Shown here piece by piece: positions 30,648 through 37,836 of a stretch of DNA of 64,000 nucleotides; within the stretch, counting starts at the first letter, position 1, and each line of letters begins with the position of its first letter. Below the pieces are notes generated by a model. It had not been told where the DNA came from. It saw only the letters and a list, made by a program, of their open reading frames with translations, and ran no database searches. The position numbers and the translations under genes are program-made. Origin of the DNA: Kosakonia sp. SMBL-WEM22 (GTDB lineage: Bacteria; Pseudomonadota; Gammaproteobacteria; Enterobacterales; Enterobacteriaceae); contig NZ_CP051488.1 of assembly GCF_014490785.1 (NCBI RefSeq), forward strand, positions 4,092,001 through 4,156,000. The letters run 5' to 3'.

Positions 30648-31355
30648 ATGGTTGCTTTTAAACGCTTACGTACAGCGGTAGTCGCTGGGTTGATTGTGGT
30701 GCTGGCGGGTTGTCAGAGCTCGGGCGGTCTGGGCGGCAGTGGCGGTGTCGATCCCCGTTTAGCCAATAATCAGGACGTCGAGTTTTTTAATAAATCGGGT
30801 GTGATGGCCTGTGCTGGCGGCGCGCTGCTCGGTGCGCTGGCGTGTGCGGCAAGTAACTCAAGCAATAAAGCGGTGTGCATGATTGCCGCCGCGGTAGCTG
30901 GCTGTGGCGTCGGGGTTGGTGCTAACGCCTATCTTGATAACCAGCGTAAAAAATATGCCTCGCAGGAGGAGCAGCTGAATGCCTCCATTCGCGATATCCA
31001 GGCGGAAAATACCCGTATTCAGAATGCGACCAACGTGGCGAAATCCGTTATCGCCAGCGACAAGCTGACACTGGCGAAGCTTGAGAAGGATATTGCCGCA
31101 AGAAAAGTGAAGAAAGATGCGCTGCAACAGCAGGTTAAAGGCGTTGATGCCAACATTGCTTATCTGCGTAACACGCTGACCGATATGAAGAAACATCAGC
31201 AGCAGTGGCAGGATATCTCCTCTGATATGCATAGAACCGGCGGTGATACCAAGAAACTCGACGCTGAAATTGCGCAGATGCGCGATCAAATTGGCTCGTT
31301 GCAGGGTGAACTCGACAGCCTCTATACCCAACGTACCGCACTGAAAGTTAGCTGA
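30648..31355 (+). CDS. Coiled-coil lipoprotein 1 of the srf/tag-like cluster
   Basis: About 235 residues. I choose the ATG at 30648 because AGGAG ends nine bases before it; in-frame GTG codons at 30642 and 30645 are alternatives. A lipobox LAGC gives a lipidated cysteine near residue 20. A glycine-rich stretch and a second hydrophobic alanine/cysteine-rich segment (ACAGGALLGALACAASN, MIAAAVAGCGVGVGA) resemble glycine-zipper domains. The rest is a long coiled coil (EEQLNASIRDIQAENTRIQN to the end). By position it corresponds to TagQ, the lipoprotein of the TagQRST module, though I see no sequence likeness that proves this. Confidence 0.72.
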   Translation: MVAFKRLRTAVVAGLIVVLAGCQSSGGLGGSGGVDPRLANNQDVEFFNKSGVMACAGGALLGALACAASNSSNKAVCMIAAAVAGCGVGVGANAYLDNQRKKYASQEEQLNASIRDIQAENTRIQNATNVAKSVIASDKLTLAKLEKDIAARKVKKDALQQQVKGVDANIAYLRNTLTDMKKHQQQWQDISSDMHRTGGDTKKLDAEIAQMRDQIGSLQGELDSLYTQRTALKVS

Positions 31356-31365
31356 GGATCACGCT

Positions 31366-31851
31366 ATGCATAAGAAGATTTTAATGATGTTAAGCGCGCT
31401 GTTACTGGCAGGCTGCGCGACGAATGCGCGTGATTGTGACCCGACCACTGGCGACGTCAGTATTATTACCAAGTTTAACTGTAACTACTCCGGCACCTGG
31501 GATAAGCGCGTTGAGCAGAAGCAGCAGACCCTGCAACATGAGCAGCAGTTGAACAAAGAGTTCAACGCGGTATATGCGGCGATTGAGCAGGAGAAGAAGC
31601 AGAGCAATGCCAGCGTCGCCAGCAAGCGTAAATCACAGCAGGCGCTGCAACGTTCGATGAATAACCTGATTGCGCAGCTAAAGCAGAAAAATGCAGGCCG
31701 GGCCGATGTGCAAAAACAGATCGCCGCCCTTGAGAAGAAGATGAAGGAGGCGCAAAACCGCCCTTCCGCTTCTGAGATGGAAAAACAGATGGAGCTGCAG
31801 AAATTGCAGGGCCAGCTGTCGGAGCTTCAGCAAACTTTAGCCACGCAATAA
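31366..31851 (+). CDS. Coiled-coil lipoprotein 2 of the srf/tag-like cluster
   Basis: 161 residues with a clear lipobox (SALLLAGC), lipid-anchored cysteine about residue 17. Two cysteines flank a short motif (ARDCDPTTGDVSIITKFNCNY); this is the DUF-type head often seen on small enterobacterial lipoproteins. The rest is a continuous coiled coil rich in lysine and glutamine, long enough to span a good part of the periplasm. It is 10 bases after lipoprotein 1, with GAGGA upstream of the start, so the two are co-translated and may pair through their coils (inference). The residue after the cysteine is alanine, which favours outer-membrane sorting. Confidence 0.72.
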   Translation: MHKKILMMLSALLLAGCATNARDCDPTTGDVSIITKFNCNYSGTWDKRVEQKQQTLQHEQQLNKEFNAVYAAIEQEKKQSNASVASKRKSQQALQRSMNNLIAQLKQKNAGRADVQKQIAALEKKMKEAQNRPSASEMEKQMELQKLQGQLSELQQTLATQ

Positions 31852-31857
31852 GTCTCG

Positions 31858-31882
31858 CCCGCCGGCGCTGCGTCGGCGGGTT
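31858..31882 (+). terminator. GC-rich stem-loop after the second lipoprotein gene
   Basis: CCCGCCG pairs with CGGCGGG over a 9-base loop, followed by TTC. The T run is short, so it may only attenuate transcription into the two small downstream genes. Confidence 0.5.
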
Positions 31883-31902
31883 CGCACTTTCAGGAACCCA
31901 TA

Positions 31903-32379
31903 ATGAAACACATCTCTATGATAATGATATTGCTCGCAGCAATGTCCGTGGCAACGCATGCGCAGGCGGAAATCCCCGACCCGGATTTGGTATTCAACTG
32001 TGATTTAACAAATGATAAGGGCGTTGTTATTCGCCTTAACAATAATGTTCCGACTTACTACTACGGCTCTATTGAGCAGGTTGAGATGACGCTGCCGCGC
32101 ATCGAAGGTGATAAAACTCAGGTTCGCGTCGGTGAGATGGCTTTTGCCGGCGGCGGTGCGCTCTACTATCGCTTTATCAACGGCAACTTTAGTTATGTGG
32201 TCTATAGCGGTATGGGCAGAGGGTGGGAGTTCACCGGCCTGAAAGTTTACCAAGGCAAAAAACGCATCATGAAGCGGGAGTGTACCAACGGCGGCTTTTT
32301 GAATACGAATTATCGCGGTGAAAACCTTGTGAAAGAGAGCGACACCGGCGATGACGATACTTACGGCTATGCCGATTAA
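31903..32379 (+). CDS. Small exported protein, function unknown
   Basis: 158 residues with a signal peptide ending at about residue 22 (THAQAE) and two cysteines in the mature part (FNCDLTN, RECTNGG), probably one disulfide. The sequence reads as beta strands (VVIRLNNNVPTYYYGSIEQV, ALYYRFINGNFSYVVYSGMG). The base composition is less GC-rich than the core of the cluster. It follows the second lipoprotein gene after a stem-loop and keeps the same direction. I do not recognise the family; by position it is probably a periplasmic accessory of the cluster. Confidence 0.65.
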   Translation: MKHISMIMILLAAMSVATHAQAEIPDPDLVFNCDLTNDKGVVIRLNNNVPTYYYGSIEQVEMTLPRIEGDKTQVRVGEMAFAGGGALYYRFINGNFSYVVYSGMGRGWEFTGLKVYQGKKRIMKRECTNGGFLNTNYRGENLVKESDTGDDDTYGYAD

Positions 32380-32394
32380 CAGTGGGCAAAACAG

Positions 32395-32820
32395 ATGATC
32401 TCTCGTCGTTATTTGTGGCCGTGTTTACTGCCTTTTGTCATGCTTAAACCTGCGTTGGCCATTGAGATTTGGCACTCTGATACGGTATGGGCTAATCAAG
32501 GGATGTGCAGCGCAACTTTTACGCTCGATAGCGGTACGGAACCGGTAGGTGAGCTTGATATCGGTATTGAGCTGGTTAACGCACGCCAGGAAGTTGTAAG
32601 CGTGGATCACTTAACCGTTGCCCCCTTTGGCACCTCGGAGGCAACGCGCTATCAGACCACTTATGCTGAAGGGGAGCACTATTGCGATGATACGTTAAGC
32701 ATCCGCATCACGTCCCTCGCTGAGGTCGACAGCGGCGTGCACAAGCGATTACCTCTTTCCCTTATCACACCGCGCCACTTCAGGCCGTTCACTATTGTGA
32801 CGGCGCCGCGGGATAAGTAG
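32395..32820 (+). CDS. Small exported protein, last gene of the srf/tag-like cluster
   Basis: 141 residues with a signal peptide (about 1-22, ending KPALA) and two cysteines (QGMCSATFTLD, EHYCDDTLS). A mature beta-rich domain (VGELDIGIELVNARQEVVSV) looks like an immunoglobulin-like sandwich of the kind found in periplasmic adhesion or chaperone-type proteins, but I cannot place it. It begins 15 bases after the previous gene and ends just before a strong bidirectional terminator, which makes it the natural end of the transcription unit. No function can be given from sequence. Confidence 0.65.
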   Translation: MISRRYLWPCLLPFVMLKPALAIEIWHSDTVWANQGMCSATFTLDSGTEPVGELDIGIELVNARQEVVSVDHLTVAPFGTSEATRYQTTYAEGEHYCDDTLSIRITSLAEVDSGVHKRLPLSLITPRHFRPFTIVTAPRDK

Positions 32821-32829
32821 CGCCAATGG

Positions 32830-32868
32830 AAAAAGCGCGCCGCTAAGAGATTACGGCGCGCTTTTTTT
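32830..32868. terminator. Bidirectional intrinsic terminator between convergent genes
   Basis: AAAAAGCGCGCCG and CGGCGCGCTTTTTTT form a long GC-rich stem with an A run on one side and a T run on the other. It closes the plus-strand srf/tag-like cluster and the minus-strand LysE-family gene. Confidence 0.85.
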
Positions 32869-32876
32869 CTTCTTCG

Positions 32877-33521
32877 CTAGCGCTTCGTGAGCGCCAGGCG
32901 GATCCCCAATGCAATAAACGTGGCGCCGACAACGCGGTCAAGCAGCTTTTGCAGAGCTCTGTTTTGCGCTACCGCACCAGCCGCGCTGCCTGCCAGCAGG
33001 GCAAAAGTGATATCGGTGAGGAATGCGACCAGCGCATAAGCGAACCCGAGAATAAGAAATGAGGCAGCATGGTGATCGCCATCCGCAACCACAAACTGCG
33101 GAAAGAAGGAGATGAAAAAGAGCAGCACCTTCGGGTTGGTGAGGGTGGTGATAAAACCACGTGAAAGCAGCGTGCGGGTGGTCGCTTTCGCTTTGATCGG
33201 CGCACTCTCTTCGCCCGCAACGTGCCGTTTGGTAAAGGTACTAAGGATCATTTTGCTACCGAGATAGATCAGGTAGGCTGCACCCAGATATTTAATCACC
33301 GTAAACATCAGCGGTGAGGCAGTGATAAGCGCCGTTAACCCGACGGCACTGGCCACGGCATGCGTACAGCTGCCCAGTGCCACGCCCGCCGCGGAGATCA
33401 CTCCGGCACGACGCCCGTTAGCCACGCTTTGCCCAATGACATAGGCCATATCCGGCCCCGGCGTCACCGATAACAGAAAAACAGACAGGGCGAAAAGCCC
33501 AAAATGCGTAATATCCAGCAT
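32877..33521 (-). CDS. LysE/RhtB-family amino-acid exporter
   Basis: 214 residues from the ATG at 33521, which has GGGAGAG upstream; the eight extra residues to 33545 are unlikely. The family signature is at the N-terminus (LSVTPGPDMAYVIGQSVANG RRAG), followed by six hydrophobic helices with the NPKVLLFFISFFPQFV segment in the middle. Members export lysine, threonine, homoserine or related compounds across the inner membrane. The substrate cannot be read from sequence. It is divergent from a small ABM-fold gene with a shared regulatory gap. Confidence 0.88.
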   Translation of the reverse strand: MLDITHFGLFALSVFLLSVTPGPDMAYVIGQSVANGRRAGVISAAGVALGSCTHAVASAVGLTALITASPLMFTVIKYLGAAYLIYLGSKMILSTFTKRHVAGEESAPIKAKATTRTLLSRGFITTLTNPKVLLFFISFFPQFVVADGDHHAASFLILGFAYALVAFLTDITFALLAGSAAGAVAQNRALQKLLDRVVGATFIALGIRLALTKR

Positions 33522-33585
33522 CACTCTCTCCCTATGTAAAAGCATACATTAACATCGGGCTGAGGCTAAAATCGATACCTGGAAT

Positions 33586-33617
33586 GAATAGTTATGCCAC
33601 CAAAAGAATAGTTATGC
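33586..33617. repeat. Direct repeat GAATAGTTATGC in a divergent promoter region
   Basis: Two perfect 12-base copies start at 33586 and 33606, exactly 20 bases apart, which is about two helical turns. They lie between the LysE-family exporter and the ABM-fold gene and may be a regulator binding site. No regulator gene is adjacent. Confidence 0.5.
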
Positions 33618-33659
33618 TTTATATAGCTACCCCTGCAAGGCAGCACTGGAGATAAGAGT

Positions 33660-33989
33660 GTGAAGACAGTCGAAATATTGCAGTACACCTTGCGTCAGGG
33701 AAGCGGCGCGGCGTTTCACGCCATCATGCAGCAGGTCAGCGTTCCCCTTCACCAGCGTCACGGCATTGATGTCGTAAGGTTTGGCAACTCACTACACGAC
33801 CCTGATAGCTACTGTCTGATTCGCGCTTTTGACAGCCCGGAGAGCATGACTGCGAAGCTAGAGGCTTTTTATATCAGCGATGCGTGGCGCAGTGGTCCAC
33901 GCGAGGCGATTGTCGACAGTATTGAAATTAGCCTGAAAACGGTCATGGTGTTGTCCGCTGAAAGCGTAGAGGGATTACGTCAGATGTGA
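33660..33989 (+). CDS. Small ABM/NIPSNAP-like protein
   Basis: 109 residues from a GTG at 33660 with GGAG nine bases upstream. The sequence has the ferredoxin-like pattern of antibiotic-biosynthesis-monooxygenase and NIPSNAP proteins: a strand (VEILQYTLRQGSGAAFHAIM), a middle segment with HGIDVVRFGNSLHDPDSYCLIRAFDSPES, and a helix with SDAWRSGPREAIVDS. Such proteins are often small enzymes or binding proteins acting on reactive metabolites. It is divergent from a LysE-type exporter. Catalytic residues are not defined for this group, so I give no reaction. Confidence 0.7.
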   Translation: MKTVEILQYTLRQGSGAAFHAIMQQVSVPLHQRHGIDVVRFGNSLHDPDSYCLIRAFDSPESMTAKLEAFYISDAWRSGPREAIVDSIEISLKTVMVLSAESVEGLRQM

Positions 33990-34104
33990 CTGAGCGATAA
34001 AGACCTGGCGGGTTGTAGTCGAGAGCGGGTGAATATCTCAGGCGTAATGCGTGTGCATCTGGATTTGTGATAAATCCGCGAATCAATAACAGGGAGAGAA
34101 AAGC

Positions 34105-34178
34105 TGGAGCGGGCGAAGGGAATCGAACCCTCGTATAGAGCTTGGGAAGCTCTCGTTCTACCATTGAACTACGCCCGC
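34105..34178 (-). tRNA. glyU: tRNA-Gly (anticodon CCC)
   Basis: The minus strand folds as a tRNA: acceptor stem GCGGGCG/CGCCCGC, D-arm with GTTCAATGG, anticodon stem AGAGC/GCTCT around loop TTCCCAA with anticodon CCC, T-arm GGGTTCGATTCCC, discriminator T and encoded CCA at 34105-34107. It lies just downstream of actS (ygeR), the same place as glyU in E. coli. tRNA genes are common integration sites; here it marks the edge between accessory and conserved DNA, but I see no integrase or direct repeat of its 3' end. Confidence 0.96.
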
Positions 34179-34270
34179 TTTCGACGTGCTCAGGCATTAT
34201 AGACCTTACATCGCGTCTGACAACCCACCGATGCGCTAACAGGTTAATTTCTCGCCTGTTAGCGCGCAGA

Positions 34271-34978
34271 TTAACACTTCGGTACGCTGCCCTGCGGCGG
34301 TAAATAGCGCAACGGATCGATGGCGGTTGCGCGATAGCGCAGCTGGAAGTGCAGGCGCACGGAGTCGGCATCGCTGCTGCCCATGGTGGCAATCTTCTGC
34401 CCGGACTTCACGCTCTGGCCGTTATTCACCAGCAGCGTCTCATTGTGCGCATAAGCGGTGATGTAATCTTCGCTGTGCTTAATCATGATCAGGTTGCCAT
34501 AGCCGCGCAGCTGGCTGCCGACATAGACCACTTTCCCGGCCCCGGCGGCGTAGATCGGCTGCCCGCGTGACCCGGCGATATCAATGCCTTTATTACCGCC
34601 ATCAGAGTTGGAATAGGTAAGGATCACTTTCCCGCTGGTCGGCCAGCGCCAGCAGCGCTGCCCTACGGGCGGCCAGGAGGCTTGCGGCACCGACGAAGAA
34701 GGCCGCGCTTTCGCCAGCTTGCCGGAGGATGAGCCTTTCGACGCCCCTTTAACCTTCAGCCGCTGCCCCACTTCGATGGTGTAGGGCGGCGAAATGCCGT
34801 TCATGCTCGCCAGCTCTTTGACGCTGGTGCCGGTCATGCGCGAAATGCGGTACAGGGTATCGCCACGCTTGACCGTGTAGGTCGCGCCAGCGTAACTTCC
34901 GGTTGAATTACTCCCCGCACAGCCTGCCAGCAGCAGCGAAAATGCCAGGCATATGACCATGCAAAATGGGTTTCTCAT
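34271..34978 (-). CDS. actS: ActS (YgeR), LysM/LytM lipoprotein activator of cell-wall amidases
   Basis: 235 residues from the ATG at 34978, which has AGGA six bases upstream; a GTG at 35002 would add eight residues, but its GAGGA is too close. A lipobox (SLLLAGC), one LysM domain (YTVKRGDTLYRISRMTGTSV to IEVGQRLKV) and a LytM domain follow. The LytM zinc ligands are replaced (GNKGID and RLHFQ in place of HxxxD and HxH), so it is an activator, not a peptidase, as known for NlpD, EnvC and ActS. In E. coli ActS stimulates AmiC and other amidases at the outer membrane. Sequence and neighbourhood match E. coli ygeR closely. Confidence 0.93.
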   Translation of the reverse strand: MRNPFCMVICLAFSLLLAGCAGSNSTGSYAGATYTVKRGDTLYRISRMTGTSVKELASMNGISPPYTIEVGQRLKVKGASKGSSSGKLAKARPSSSVPQASWPPVGQRCWRWPTSGKVILTYSNSDGGNKGIDIAGSRGQPIYAAGAGKVVYVGSQLRGYGNLIMIKHSEDYITAYAHNETLLVNNGQSVKSGQKIATMGSSDADSVRLHFQLRYRATAIDPLRYLPPQGSVPKC

Positions 34979-35072
34979 CAGGCGTCCTGCGCGCAAAACC
35001 ACTCCTCGAATAGATTAACAGGCGACATATCATAGCAGCCATACGTGGGATGCCAACCCTTTCGCAAGGCAA

Positions 35073-35106
35073 TAAAAAAGCCCCGGCGCATGAACGTCGG
35101 GGCTTC
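35073..35106 (-). terminator. Intrinsic terminator of lysS
   Basis: On the minus strand AAGCCCCGACG and CGCCGGGGCTT form a strong stem followed by TTTTTT, 14 bases after the lysS stop. Confidence 0.88.
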
Positions 35107-35119
35107 TGGCGATTAGCGG

Positions 35120-36637
35120 TTATTTAACCGGACGCATCGCCGGGAAGAGGATCACGTCGCGGATGGTGTGACTATTGGTAAACAGCATCACCATACGGTC
35201 GATACCGATGCCCAGACCCGCCGTCGGCGGCAGACCATGCTCCAGCGCGGTGACATAGTCTTCATCATAGAACATCGCTTCGTCATCGCCCGCGTCTTTC
35301 GCTGCCACCTGGTCGGCGAAACGCTTCGCCTGATCTTCGGCATCGTTCAGCTCGCTAAAGCCGTTACCGATTTCACGGCCGCCGATAAAGAACTCGAAGC
35401 GGTCAGTGATCTCCGGGTTGTCATCGTTGCGGCGCGCCAGCGGAGAGACCTCTGCCGGGTATTCGGTGATGAAGGTCGGCTGAATCAGGTGCGCCTCCGC
35501 CACTTCTTCGAAGATTTCGGTCACGATACGACCCAGACCCCAGCTCTTCTCAACCTTGATACCGATGCTTTCAGCAATCGCTTTCGCGCTGTCGAAGTTA
35601 TCCAGATCGCTCATCTCGGTTTCCGGACGGTACTTCTTGATCGCTTCGCGCATGGTCAGCTTCTCAAACGGCTTGCCGAAGTCGAACACCTGCTCGCCGT
35701 AAGGCACTTCGGTGGTGCCGAGGATATCCTGCGCCAGCGTGCGGAACAGGGATTCAGTCAGCTCGATCAGATCCTTGTAATCCGCATACGCCATATAGAG
35801 CTCCATCATGGTGAACTCTGGGTTATGACGCACGGAGATGCCTTCGTTACGGAAGTTACGGTTGATCTCGAACACGCGATCGAAGCCGCCGACCACCAGA
35901 CGCTTGAGATAAAGCTCCGGGGCGATACGCAGGTACATGTCGAGATCGAGCGCGTTGTGATGGGTGATAAACGGACGCGCAGAGGCACCGCCCGGGATCA
36001 CCTGCATCATCGGCGTTTCCACTTCCATAAAGTCGCGGTTGACCATGAACTGGCGAATGCCGGCCATGATGCGGGAGCGAATTTTGAAGGTGTTGCGCGA
36101 CTCTTCGTTAGCGATCAGATCGAGGTAGCGCTGACGATAGCGCGCTTCCTGATCCTGCAGGCCGTGGAACTTGTCCGGCAACGGGCGCAGGGCTTTGGTC
36201 AGCAGACGCAGCTCGGTGCAGTGAATCGACAGCTCGCCGGTCTTGGTCTTGAACAGCTTGCCGCGCGCGCCGAGGATGTCGCCGAGATCCCACTTCTTGA
36301 ACTGCTCGTTGTAGATGCCTTCCGCCAGATCGTCGCGGGAAACATAGAGCTGAATACGTCCGCCCACATCCTGCAACGTGACAAACGAAGCTTTGCCCAT
36401 AATGCGGCGCGTCATCATACGACCCGCAACGGCGACTTCAATGCCGAGCGCTTCCAGCTCTTCATTCTCTTTGCCATCAAATTCGGCATGCAGCTTGTCA
36501 GAGGTCTGGTCACGACGGAAGTCGTTCGGGAACGGAACGCCCTGCTCGCGCAACAGCGCCAGCTTCTCACGGCGGGTTTTCAGTTCATTATTAAGATCGA
36601 CTGCCGCGTCAGCGCCCTGTGCTTGTTGTTCAGACAT
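35120..36637 (-). CDS. lysS: Lysyl-tRNA synthetase, class II
   Basis: 505 residues, the usual length. The N-terminal OB-fold anticodon-binding domain (GRMMTRRIMGKASFVTLQD to the IHCTELRLL segment) precedes the class II core: motif 2 FRNEGISVRHNPEFTMMELY and motif 3 GLGIGIDRMVMLFTN near the C-terminus. It charges tRNA-Lys with lysine in the cytoplasm. It follows prfB closely (9 bases between the prfB stop and the lysS start), as in E. coli, where both are in one transcript with recJ and dsbC upstream. The E. coli neighbour idi is absent on the far side. Confidence 0.97.
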   Translation of the reverse strand: MSEQQAQGADAAVDLNNELKTRREKLALLREQGVPFPNDFRRDQTSDKLHAEFDGKENEELEALGIEVAVAGRMMTRRIMGKASFVTLQDVGGRIQLYVSRDDLAEGIYNEQFKKWDLGDILGARGKLFKTKTGELSIHCTELRLLTKALRPLPDKFHGLQDQEARYRQRYLDLIANEESRNTFKIRSRIMAGIRQFMVNRDFMEVETPMMQVIPGGASARPFITHHNALDLDMYLRIAPELYLKRLVVGGFDRVFEINRNFRNEGISVRHNPEFTMMELYMAYADYKDLIELTESLFRTLAQDILGTTEVPYGEQVFDFGKPFEKLTMREAIKKYRPETEMSDLDNFDSAKAIAESIGIKVEKSWGLGRIVTEIFEEVAEAHLIQPTFITEYPAEVSPLARRNDDNPEITDRFEFFIGGREIGNGFSELNDAEDQAKRFADQVAAKDAGDDEAMFYDEDYVTALEHGLPPTAGLGIGIDRMVMLFTNSHTIRDVILFPAMRPVK

Positions 36638-36646
36638 GTTGGTTCC

Positions 36647-37745
36647 TCATAGCCCTGCTTTCAAACTTGCTTCAATAAATTGGTCCAGGCTGCCGTCCAG
36701 CACCGCCTGCGTGTTGCGGGTTTCAACCCCGGTGCGCAGATCTTTGATGCGGGAGTCATCCAGGACATAAGAGCGGATCTGGCTGCCCCAGCCGATGTCA
36801 GACTTGTTGTCTTCCATCGCCTGCTTCTCGGCATTTTTCTTCTGCATCTCCAGCTCATAAAGCTTCGCTTTCATCTGCTTCATGGCCTGGTCTTTGTTTT
36901 TATGCTGAGAGCGGTCATTCTGGCACTGCGTGACCAAACCGGTCGGAATGTGGGTAATACGCACCGCGGATTCCGTACGGTTAACGTGCTGCCCGCCCGC
37001 GCCGGAGGCTCGGTAAACGTCGATGCGCAGGTCAGCCGGGTTGATTTCGATATCGATATCATCATCCACTTCCGGGTAGACAAACGCGGAGCTGAACGAA
37101 GTATGGCGGCGGCCGCCGGAGTCGAACGGGCTTTTACGTACCAGACGGTGCACGCCGGTTTCGGTACGCAGCCAGCCGTAAGCGTAATCACCGATGATCT
37201 TGATGGTAACGGATTTGATCCCCGCCACTTCACCCTCTGACTCTTCGATGATTTCGGTTTTGAAGCCGCGCGCTTCTGCCCAGCGCAGATACATGCGCGT
37301 CAGCATGCTGGCCCAGTCCTGCGCTTCGGTACCGCCGGAGCCAGCCTGAATATCGAGGTAGCAGTCGGCGCTGTCATACTCGCCGGAGAACATACGGCGG
37401 AACTCGAGCTGCGCCAGTTTCTCTTCCAGCCCGTCCAGTTCGGCAACGGCCTCGTTAAAGGTCTCTTCATCGTCGGCTTCAACAGCCAGATCCAGCAGGC
37501 CCGAGACATCTTCCAGCCCCTGGCGCATCTGATCCAGCGTTTCAACGATTGCTTCGAGCGAGGAGCGCTCTTTGCCCAGCGCCTGTGCGCGCTCGGGCTC
37601 ATTCCATACATCCGGCTGTTCCAGCTCGGCGTTTACTTCTTCCAGACGCTCTTTCTTGGCGTCATAGTCAAAGATACCCCCTAAGAACGTCGGAGCGCTC
37701 CGTGAGGTCCTGAATGCGATTTTTTACCGGATTAATTTCAAACAT
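36647..37745 (-). CDS. prfB: Peptide chain release factor 2, with programmed +1 frameshift
   Basis: The gene starts at the ATG at 37745 (MFEINPVKN) and meets an in-frame TGA at codon 26 (37670-37668). A +1 shift continues into the long frame that ends at 36647, giving 365 residues like E. coli RF2. The tripeptide anticodon SPF and the GGQ hydrolysis motif (GAGGQHVNRTESAVR) are both in the long frame. RF2 ends translation at UGA and UAA. Because the stop to be passed is itself a UGA, low RF2 allows frameshifting and restores its level. A gene finder that misses the shift would start it inside, near 37528. Confidence 0.97.
37667..37685 (-). promoter_or_regulatory. prfB programmed frameshift signal
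   Basis: On the minus strand an internal Shine-Dalgarno-like AGGGGG is followed by TATCTTTGAC. The shift occurs on CTT TGA, with the ribosome slipping from CUU to UUU, exactly the E. coli arrangement. Confidence 0.96.
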
Positions 37746-37836
37746 GGTCTGTTTTCTTTTATTGGACTTGTCAAAAAGCGGTGATAAGGGCGAGATTCTA
37801 CCGGATCTATGCCCTTATTTGTAGCGAATAGTGGCG

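Noticed and set aside
15624..32820. Type VI secretion system
   Set aside because: Only TagQRST/PpkA-like accessory parts are present. No tssB, tssC, tssM, tssJ, hcp, vgrG or clpV gene appears in the window.
35003..35119. idi gene between actS and lysS as in E. coli
   Set aside because: Only a short gap with the lysS terminator lies between them. No isopentenyl-diphosphate isomerase sequence is present.
35168..36652. 494-codon open frame on the plus strand opposite lysS, and similar long antisense frames opposite gcvP, SrfC and the DUF3131 genes
   Set aside because: They mirror highly conserved genes in GC-rich DNA, lack good start sites, and show low-complexity basic or aromatic composition typical of antisense shadows.
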